The notes under the pieces: generated by a model
The model's input: the letters and a program-made list of their open reading frames with translations, nothing else
Told to the model about the DNA's origin: nothing
The model's database searches: none
Translations under genes and position numbers: made by a program
Assembly: GCA_036723735.1 (NCBI GenBank)
Contig: DAIMGT010000051.1
Coordinates: 1 to 27,141 of the forward strand
Length of the DNA stretch: 27,141 bases
Direction of reading: 5' to 3'
From: UBA4656 sp002405525
GTDB taxonomy: Bacteria; Pseudomonadota; Gammaproteobacteria; Xanthomonadales; Ahniellaceae
Shown: one piece after another, positions 14,470 through 21,165 of the stretch
How positions within the stretch are numbered: position 1 is the first letter of the stretch
Layout of the letters: the number at the start of each line of letters is the position of its first letter

Positions 14470-16284
14470 TCAGTACGTGAAGGTGAAGTTGCCGAGGACG
14501 GAGTAGTAGATGTCCTCGTCCGAGCCGTACAGGTCCTTGATGCCGTCGCCCGGGAACAGCGCGGCGCCGGACAGGCGCAGCACGATGTTCTGGGTCATGA
14601 ACGGCCGCCAGATCCACGCCACCGACGCGTCGGTGCCGATGCGGTCGTCGATCGGGCTCTGGTTGCGCGCGACTTCGAGCGTGGTGGTGTCGTCGAACCA
14701 CAGTTCGTTGAGGTTGAACGACACGCGGTGCAGCGGGGTGATGTCGAAGTCGCCGCCGATGCCGATCAGCTTGAGGCCGGGGTTCTCGAAGTTGCTCTGG
14801 CCCTGCTCCTTGGACGGGCGCAGGTTGGGGATCATGCCGTTGCGCTGCGAGAGCGTGACCAGGCCGCCGCCGACCAGCGGGATGTTCTGCCGGATCCAGT
14901 ACGAGGTGTCGGCGCCGGCGAAGATCGGGTTTTCGAAGATCGCGTCGAAGCCGTGCGACTTGTCGTCGAAGGGATCGTCGTCGCCGGAGGAGTAGGCGAG
15001 TTGCGCGCGCAGACGGATCCAATCGTAGTCCTTCGAGACCTCGGCGGCGAAGAAGCCGGCGTCGAGGTCGGTTTCGCGCCCGGTGAAGGTGTTGATGTTG
15101 TCGCCGAACAGGTAGTAGCCGGAGACCGTGAAGTTGAAGGTCCTCCAGTGGCCGTCGCCGTTGTAGCCGACGTAGTAGGCGTCGTACTCGCGCAGCCCCT
15201 CGAAGCCCAGCGAGGCCGGGCGCTGGATGAAGCCGTTGGAGTCGAAGAAAAACTCGTCCTCGCGGTTGCGGTTCCAGACCACGGTGGCCTGCGAGGTGTA
15301 GCCCAGCACCGGCCAGTCCTGGCGGTACAGGTTGGCCACGATCACATCGTCGTCGCGCAGCGGCTCGGTGGGGTCGTTGAGGCCGGAGTTGAGGTCCTTC
15401 TCCATCCGGCGGAACCACGCCAGGTTGTACTGCCAGCGGTTGTTGTCGCGGTTGCCGAACAGGCGCAGGCCGAACTGCAGGTCCTGGAACAGGAAGCCGC
15501 GGAAGTCGGTGGAGAACGGCTGCACGCCGAAGCGGATCGCGTCGAAGTCGTAGCGGTCGCTGACGTCGCGCAGGTGCTTGTCGACGAACAGTTCCTGCAG
15601 GCCGACGAAGCCGTCGTCGCGCATGGTGCCGAGGCGCGGGTCGATGTTCAGCACGCGCACGTCCTGCACGTCGACGCGGTTGTACTGGAAGCCCAGGGTG
15701 AGGCGGTACTCCCACTCCGGCGGCTTGAAGGTCGTGTCGCCCTTGAAGTAGATCAGGCCGACGAGAAACGTCTGGGCGAGGATGGTCTGGTCGACGCCGG
15801 AGAAGATGTCGTTCTGGCCGGGGTCCTCGCTGGAGGTGATGCCGGTCGGGAACGGCGTGCTGCGTGGTTCGACGATGGTGTCGGCGATGCCGAGCAGGGA
15901 CAGGAACCAGTCCTCGCCGTGGATCGGCTTGTCGCCCTTCCAGAGGTTCTGGTTGTACGGGTCGTACCACGGGAACTTGAAGCCCAGCGACTCCATGATG
16001 CGCCAGCGATCGGGCAGGGGGACGAACTCGCCTACCTGGTCGACCGGCGCGGGGTCGATGGCGTCCGGATTCTGCTCCTGGAACTGCGGCGGCCGCTCGG
16101 CCGGGTGGCCGGGGCGGCGGCGCAGGATCGGCGAGGTGAAGGGGTCGTAGGTCGGGGCAGGGAGCACGCCCAGCAGCTCGAGCACGCCGGCCGGTGCGGC
16201 TTCGAACGGCTCGGCGCGGGCACCCGTCGGTGTGCAGGCCGCGCCGGCGAGGGCTGCGAGGACAGCGAGTTTCGGCGCGCGCAT
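14470..16284 (-). CDS. Outer-membrane beta-barrel protein in the cytochrome cluster
   Basis: A 604-residue protein with a signal peptide ending near ARA-EP (residues 22-26). The body is rich in alternating aromatic and polar strands (for example WEYRLTLGFQYNRVDV, NRWQYNLAWFRR, FNFTVSGYYLFGDN, IRLRAQLAYSSGDD), and the C-terminus is NFTFTY. An aromatic last residue after alternating hydrophobics is the usual beta-barrel assembly signal. An N-terminal periplasmic extension of about 170 residues precedes the first clear strands. There are no heme motifs. ATG 16284 follows GAGGG, one base after the lipoprotein stop. Its place between a heme-binding lipoprotein and a decaheme cytochrome suggests the sheath of a porin-cytochrome conduit. 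It does not look like MtrB to me, and the family is unassigned. Confidence 0.82.
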   Translation of the reverse strand: MRAPKLAVLAALAGAACTPTGARAEPFEAAPAGVLELLGVLPAPTYDPFTSPILRRRPGHPAERPPQFQEQNPDAIDPAPVDQVGEFVPLPDRWRIMESLGFKFPWYDPYNQNLWKGDKPIHGEDWFLSLLGIADTIVEPRSTPFPTGITSSEDPGQNDIFSGVDQTILAQTFLVGLIYFKGDTTFKPPEWEYRLTLGFQYNRVDVQDVRVLNIDPRLGTMRDDGFVGLQELFVDKHLRDVSDRYDFDAIRFGVQPFSTDFRGFLFQDLQFGLRLFGNRDNNRWQYNLAWFRRMEKDLNSGLNDPTEPLRDDDVIVANLYRQDWPVLGYTSQATVVWNRNREDEFFFDSNGFIQRPASLGFEGLREYDAYYVGYNGDGHWRTFNFTVSGYYLFGDNINTFTGRETDLDAGFFAAEVSKDYDWIRLRAQLAYSSGDDDPFDDKSHGFDAIFENPIFAGADTSYWIRQNIPLVGGGLVTLSQRNGMIPNLRPSKEQGQSNFENPGLKLIGIGGDFDITPLHRVSFNLNELWFDDTTTLEVARNQSPIDDRIGTDASVAWIWRPFMTQNIVLRLSGAALFPGDGIKDLYGSDEDIYYSVLGNFTFTY

Positions 16285-16285
16285 G

Positions 16286-18316
16286 TCAGATGCCCTCGCA
16301 CACGTTCTGGGCGGTCGAGTTCAGGAACGGCCCCTGCGGGCACTGCACGTAACGCAGCCGCGCGCCGCGCGGCGCGAGCTGGTCCGAACGCCGCGTCGCA
16401 GGCGCGTGGCCGATGCCGGTGTTGAGCGCGGACGTCGCGTTGGCCAGGCCGAGGAAGGACACCATGTCGTCCTGGTCGATGCCGTCGCCCGACACGCCGA
16501 TCGCCCCGACCAGGCGATCGCCGCGGTAGATCGGCACCGCACCCGGGAAGATCTGGATGCCGTTGGCCGCCCGCTTGTTGCCGAGTTCGGTGCAGTTGCC
16601 CACCGGGAAGGCGGCGAGTACCTGCGCCGGCGTGAGCGTGCCGTCGCGCAGCCCGATGTAGGCGCCGAGGATGGTGCCGATCCGGTTGTTCACCAGGTCG
16701 AGCTGCAGCCCGACGTTGAACGGGCTCCATTCCGGGAACGGCAGGCTGATCGGGCCGTTGGCGGTGCCGACGATGCCGTCCGGGAAGAACGGGCGCGCGA
16801 TGTTGCCGATCGCGCGCGGCGTGAACGCCCATTGCCCGTCGCCGAAGATCATCGGCAGGCCGAAGAAGCCGCGCGCGTTGTCGAGGTAGGACACCAGCGC
16901 CCGCGTGCTGCCGCTCGGCGTGCCGTTGGGCCCGAGGTCGACCGCGCGGGGCGTGGCGGCGAGGTTGGCGTAGAACGCCGCGCTGGAGAACAGCGCGGCA
17001 GCGCGCGCCTTCTGCAGCGAGACGTCGGTGCCGAACACCGGCGCGTCGCGGGTGCGGGCCACGGCCAGAATCTCGCCCTGGGTGTCGACGATCGACACCG
17101 TGACGCGCATCTGCGAGTCGGTGGGCCGGCGGATCTGCGCGCGTGCGCGGTTCGCCACTGCGATCGCCTGTCGCGCGACCTCGCGCACCTCAGCCGCGGT
17201 GAGCCCGCCACTGCTCTCGGTGCCCGCGCGCGGCCTGAAACGCGGCTGCCCGTCCGGACCGACCAGCACGAAGGCGTCGAGGCCGGGGTAGTCGGTGGCA
17301 TCCGCCACGTAGCCGGAGGCAGCGGTGGTGAAGGCGGTGCCCTGCAGCAGGCCGCCGGCCGCGCCGTAGAACAGCGGCACGTCGATCAGGCGGCCGGTGG
17401 CCGCGGCGAGGCTGCCGAAGGAGGGCGCGGACTCCGGGCTGCGCGCCAGTTCGGAGAACTCGACATCGGTGAAGCGGAACGTCTTGCCGTCTGCGGTGAT
17501 GCGGTCGCCACGGCGGTCCAGCGGGGCGCCGAAGCCGAAGGTGCCGGCCCAGGCGATCGCCTCGTCGAGGTCGCTGTCGCGGTTGGCGATGAAGGGGTCC
17601 AGCGTGTACTGCGGATCGGCTGCGACGCCGATGCCGCCCACCACCGTGCCGCCCTTGTAGAGCGGGAAGCCGCCCGGGTCGGCCGACAGGCCCAGCGGCG
17701 AGGGCTTGGGGCCCACCGTCAGCGCGCCGGTCGCGCCCGCCAGCGAGAGCACCGGGCCGGGCAGCTGGACCAGGTCGGAGCAGGCCAGTTGCGAGAATTG
17801 CACGCCGAACAGCGGACCCGAGGGCGCGTCGGACTCGCCCGGGTTGAAGTTCTGCTGGACGATCTGGCTGGCCGTCCGCGTCGAGAAGGCGTTGCCCTCC
17901 GACGACAGGTAGGCGCCGGTGACCGCCTTCGAGATCGCCGCCAGTTCGCTGGGCGTGATCTCGATGCCCTCGAGACCACCGTTGAGCCCGCGGTTGGAGG
18001 TGATCGTGACCTGCGTGCGCGCGCCCGTCATGCGGTACACGCCGAGCACGTTGCCGACCCGGTCGACCACCGCGATGGTGGCCGGCGCGCTGCGCGCCTG
18101 CGCCTCGTTCACCGCCTGCGCGATCACGCGCCCGACGTCGGCGCTGGTCAGCAACGAGCCCGGCCCGACGCACGACCCGGTGCAGCCGGCATCGTTGGGC
18201 GTCGAGGCGGGCGGCGCAGTGCCGACGCTGGAGCCTGAATTGCCGCTGCCGCTGCAGCCGGAAGCCAAAGCACAGGCCACGAGCAGCGCCGCGGCCGATC
18301 CATGAATCCTTCCCAT
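16286..18316 (-). CDS. Lipoprotein with two GlcG/HbpS (DUF336) heme-binding-type domains
   Basis: A 676-residue lipoprotein. The signal ends in the lipobox-like ALASGC with the lipid-accepting Cys at C21. Ser follows, which favours outer-membrane sorting, and then a Ser/Gly linker. Two GlcG/HbpS-like domains follow. The first starts near 55 (LTSADVGRVIAQAVNEAQ, then TIAVVDRVGNVLGVYRM) and ends after FPLYKGGTVVGGIGV. The second starts near 373 (LTAAEVREVARQAI, then TVSIVDTQGEILAVAR) and ends after VPIYRGDRLVGAIGVSGDG. Relatives such as HbpS bind heme or cobalamin. ATG 18316 is preferred over GTG 18325 because GGAGG sits 8 bases before it. I infer a heme- or redox-ligand-binding component at the outer membrane of the cytochrome system. 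Confidence 0.85.
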   Translation of the reverse strand: MGRIHGSAAALLVACALASGCSGSGNSGSSVGTAPPASTPNDAGCTGSCVGPGSLLTSADVGRVIAQAVNEAQARSAPATIAVVDRVGNVLGVYRMTGARTQVTITSNRGLNGGLEGIEITPSELAAISKAVTGAYLSSEGNAFSTRTASQIVQQNFNPGESDAPSGPLFGVQFSQLACSDLVQLPGPVLSLAGATGALTVGPKPSPLGLSADPGGFPLYKGGTVVGGIGVAADPQYTLDPFIANRDSDLDEAIAWAGTFGFGAPLDRRGDRITADGKTFRFTDVEFSELARSPESAPSFGSLAAATGRLIDVPLFYGAAGGLLQGTAFTTAASGYVADATDYPGLDAFVLVGPDGQPRFRPRAGTESSGGLTAAEVREVARQAIAVANRARAQIRRPTDSQMRVTVSIVDTQGEILAVARTRDAPVFGTDVSLQKARAAALFSSAAFYANLAATPRAVDLGPNGTPSGSTRALVSYLDNARGFFGLPMIFGDGQWAFTPRAIGNIARPFFPDGIVGTANGPISLPFPEWSPFNVGLQLDLVNNRIGTILGAYIGLRDGTLTPAQVLAAFPVGNCTELGNKRAANGIQIFPGAVPIYRGDRLVGAIGVSGDGIDQDDMVSFLGLANATSALNTGIGHAPATRRSDQLAPRGARLRYVQCPQGPFLNSTAQNVCEGI

Positions 18317-18401
18317 CGAGGACACCTCCCCAGGGTGACATCCCGCCGCGCCGCATTTCCCCGACGGCGCGCCAGGATCGCCGCATTGATGCGGCCCGTC
18401 G

Positions 18402-18407
18402 ATGATA
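18402..18407 (-). promoter_or_regulatory. Possible internal -10 box in the 147-base gap before the lipoprotein gene
   Basis: TATCAT on the minus strand lies in the longest gap within the cluster, about 85 bases before the lipoprotein ATG. No good -35 is seen. A GC-rich stem (GCGCCCG at 18432-18438 with CGGGCGC at 18442-18448) lies just after the stop of the FHA-cytochrome gene. The gap may allow separate expression of the outer-membrane half of the cluster. Confidence 0.22.
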
Positions 18408-18463
18408 ACCCAATCACATGCCGTTCACGCCAGCGCCCGGCGCGGGCGCAGTGTGTGGTCCGG

Positions 18464-20185
18464 TCAGCGGGCGCCACCGGCCGTCGTCGCTTCGGCCTTG
18501 GCCCGCTGCTGGAGTTCGGCGAGGATCAGGTGGTCGGAGTCGTGGTAGCCGTGGCAGCCGATGCAGGTGGTCGGCACCTTGTCGGTGGCGGCCTCGCCGG
18601 CGTGGCACTGGCGACAGTTTTCGACGCCGGGGATCAGCAGGTCGGTGCTGGCCTTCGAGGTCGCCGCGTCGTGGCAGTCCGTGCACTGCATGGTGGTGTG
18701 GCTGGCGTGGGTGAAGCGCGCCTTGGCGTACCAGATGCCGGCCACGCGCACCGGGGCCACGCGCCACGGTTCGCCCGCTTCCCGGCCCGGCGAGACCGCG
18801 TGGCAGACCGTGCAGGCGCTGCCGGTGAACAGGGTTTCGGCCGTGCGCCGCGCCTTCTCGCGTGCCCAGGCCAGAGCCTCGAACTGCTCCTGGCGGGTCA
18901 GCGACTGTCCTGGCCGACGGCGCTGCTGCACGATCGTCGGCGAACCGGCGTCGCTCACGCCGCCCTCGAGCGCGCGGCGGGCGTAGAACTCGTCCAGCAT
19001 GTAGATGATCTCCGGCACCTTGGCGTGCGGTACCTGGCGGCCAGGCTCGGTGACGTCGAAAGTCAGCGCGTGGCACTCCTGGCACATCGGCTCGAAGTCG
19101 ACCGGCTGCATGCCCGCGCCGCCCGCGTCCGGCTTGTGGCATGACGCGCAGTCCAGAACCTTGTCGCCGGTCGGCGACTGGATGCCCTTCGGATCGAGGT
19201 GCACATCGTGAGGAAACTTGAGCCCAGAGCGCTCGGCCAGTCCCGGGGTGCCGAGCAGGGTGCGTGCCGGGGTGTACTCACCCTCGGCGTTCCAGGCCGG
19301 CAGGTCGACCCTGAACTGCGGATGGTCTCGGCCGAAGTCCGACACGTTGGCGAGCAGGCTGGTTCCGGCAGTGCGCTCCTTCAGGCCCTGGTGGCAGTCG
19401 GCGCACAGCACCTGGTCGCGCACGATCAGCCCGTCGGTACCGTTGTGGTCGCGGTGGCAGTGCGCGCAGCGCGCGTTTCCCAGCTCCGGCAGGTTGAACG
19501 TCACCGGGTCGGCGTGGGCGGCGGTGGCCGCGTGGCATTTCGCGCAGGACTCGTCCCGCACCCAGCGGAAAGGCTTGTCGTGGCACTGCGTGCAGTCGCT
19601 GCCGAAATAGTGGTGTGCGTCCTGCAGCGGACCGCTCTGCCACGCGTTCTGGCTCGGCACGAGCGGGGTGTCGGGCAATTGTGCGCGCAGGATCGGCATG
19701 AAGTGGGTGGCCATCGGCAGGCCGAGGAAGAACGCGGCGACCAGCGTGAACAGGACCCATGAAGGCGCGCGCCGGGCCAGCCAAGTCTGCGCGAGGCTGG
19801 TCGGCTTGGCTCTGGCGCGCGCCTCGGCGTTGAGGTCGGTCTTGTCGATCGTGGACAACTCGACGCCGGCATCGAAGTCGGTTGGCGGTTCGAGCAGCTG
19901 CAGGTGCGCGGTGCCGATCTCGACCACCGCGCCGGCACCGACCGTTGCGGTGTAGGTGATCCGGCCGTCGACCTTGATCCCGGCCAGGATCAGCGACTCG
20001 ACCTTGTAGCGACCGGCAGCCACCGCGGTGATCCGGGCGTGCTCCAGCGCCACCCGCAGGTCGGAAATGAAGATCGCCTGGTCGGCGCCGCGCCCGACGG
20101 TCAGCACGTCCCCGTAGTGGATGTCCTCCTCGTAGGCGACAGAGCCCTTGCCCTTGCGGGTGACGCGGCGGATCAGCCAGCGCAT
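18464..20185 (-). CDS. FHA domain - membrane helix - decaheme c-type cytochrome
   Basis: A 573-residue protein. Residues 1-100 form an FHA-type domain (YGDVLTVGRG, ALEHARI, IKVDGRI, VVEIGTAHLQLLEPP). One membrane helix follows at about 143-165 (WVLFTLVAAFFLGLPMATHF). Then come ten CxxCH sites starting at C198, 214, 240, 261, 346, 368, 458, 501, 524 and 541. Hemes are attached in the periplasm, so the FHA domain must face the cytosol. Arg32 and His49 of the FHA core are kept, but the usual Ser of SxxH is Ala46 and the Asn of the NG pair is Ala68, so phosphothreonine binding may be weakened or lost. ATG 20185 has GGAG six bases upstream; earlier in-frame starts lack conserved sequence. It probably takes electrons from the b-type cytochrome upstream and passes them across the periplasm. 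Confidence 0.9.
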   Translation of the reverse strand: MRWLIRRVTRKGKGSVAYEEDIHYGDVLTVGRGADQAIFISDLRVALEHARITAVAAGRYKVESLILAGIKVDGRITYTATVGAGAVVEIGTAHLQLLEPPTDFDAGVELSTIDKTDLNAEARARAKPTSLAQTWLARRAPSWVLFTLVAAFFLGLPMATHFMPILRAQLPDTPLVPSQNAWQSGPLQDAHHYFGSDCTQCHDKPFRWVRDESCAKCHAATAAHADPVTFNLPELGNARCAHCHRDHNGTDGLIVRDQVLCADCHQGLKERTAGTSLLANVSDFGRDHPQFRVDLPAWNAEGEYTPARTLLGTPGLAERSGLKFPHDVHLDPKGIQSPTGDKVLDCASCHKPDAGGAGMQPVDFEPMCQECHALTFDVTEPGRQVPHAKVPEIIYMLDEFYARRALEGGVSDAGSPTIVQQRRRPGQSLTRQEQFEALAWAREKARRTAETLFTGSACTVCHAVSPGREAGEPWRVAPVRVAGIWYAKARFTHASHTTMQCTDCHDAATSKASTDLLIPGVENCRQCHAGEAATDKVPTTCIGCHGYHDSDHLILAELQQRAKAEATTAGGAR

Positions 20186-20240
20186 GGCGGTCTCCGGGCG
20201 GCGGAAATGCGGCAGGCGAGGGCGTGGCGCATCGGCTGCA

Positions 20241-21149
20241 TCACCAGTAGAAGAACACGACGACGACGTGGGCGACCAGCGCCGCCAGCAGGGCAAAGGT
20301 CAGCGGCACGTGGAAGTAAAGCCAGATCTCCATCAGCGACTGCAGCTGGATGTCGCGGGCCACGCGGCCGGCGAGCGATTTCTTGCGCGACAACAGGTCG
20401 ATCAGCCTGCGCAGCGCTTCAGCCTGCTTGTCGTCCGCATTGGCGGCGAGGAAGTCGACCATCGCGAACATGGTCGGCATTTCGCGCGTGGCGACCTTCT
20501 GCGCCTCGTCGCCGGCCTGCTCGCGGGCGTCCAGCATCTGCCGCGCCTGGGCCAGCGCGAGGTTCGACGAGTCCCTGGCGTTGAGCAGCGACCAGACCCC
20601 GCCACCGAGCCGCGTGTTTTCGATCGACCGCAGCACGATGGCGTGGATCTTGCGGTCGATGCCGTCGGCCAGCGCCAGCGCGTTCTGGTCGATGTCGGCG
20701 ATCTCGTCCAGCATCGCCTGCCGCGTCGCGCTGTCCCGGTTGCGGGTCATCAGCGAGGGGTAGCGCAGGTAGGCGTAGACCCCGAAGAAGCCCGACAGGA
20801 TCACCGCCAGCATCAGCACCAGGGCGAGGGTGTGCACGTTCCAGCCGAACTGGAAGCCGGAGTGCAGCAGGGCGATCAGGATCAGCGAAGTGCCCAGGTA
20901 GACGTGGGCGGACAGCCAGCCGCGCAGCGATCCCACGCGGTTGGCGTAGGTGCGCTTGCGGATGCCGAACGAGGTCAGCCAGAAGATCAGCAGCGCGCCG
21001 ATCGTGCCGAGCGTGTAGCCGAGCCAGGTGCCGCCGTTGGGCGGGCCGATCGGATCGTGCCAGACATAGGCCACCAGCGAGCCCGTGAGCAGCACCAGCG
21101 CGACCCAGAGCCAGCGCTTGCGGGCGTGGGTGAGGAAGGAGTCATGCAT
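20241..21149 (-). CDS. Five-helix membrane protein, probable diheme b-type cytochrome
   Basis: A 302-residue inner-membrane protein. Helices lie at about 13-31, 41-62, 78-101, 104-128 and 272-300. By the positive-inside rule (HARKR, GIRKR) the N-terminus and the 140-residue loop between helices 4 and 5 are cytosolic. Helix 3 has H82 and H96, and helix 5 has H280 and H294, each pair 14 apart. Both helices run from cytosol to periplasm, so H82/H280 and H96/H294 sit at matching depths and could bind two b hemes across the membrane. The large cytosolic loop is helical and charged, a possible dock for the FAD/iron-sulfur protein encoded just upstream. ATG 21149 is chosen; ATG 21185 would overlap the preceding gene by 20 bases. 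Confidence 0.8.
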   Translation of the reverse strand: MHDSFLTHARKRWLWVALVLLTGSLVAYVWHDPIGPPNGGTWLGYTLGTIGALLIFWLTSFGIRKRTYANRVGSLRGWLSAHVYLGTSLILIALLHSGFQFGWNVHTLALVLMLAVILSGFFGVYAYLRYPSLMTRNRDSATRQAMLDEIADIDQNALALADGIDRKIHAIVLRSIENTRLGGGVWSLLNARDSSNLALAQARQMLDAREQAGDEAQKVATREMPTMFAMVDFLAANADDKQAEALRRLIDLLSRKKSLAGRVARDIQLQSLMEIWLYFHVPLTFALLAALVAHVVVVFFYW

Positions 21150-21165
21150 GGCCGCCGCGCCCCGC

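Noticed and set aside
14227..16425. Plus-strand open frame of 732 codons
   Set aside because: Antisense to the barrel gene, low-complexity Val/Ala/Glu/Gly composition and no recognisable domain.
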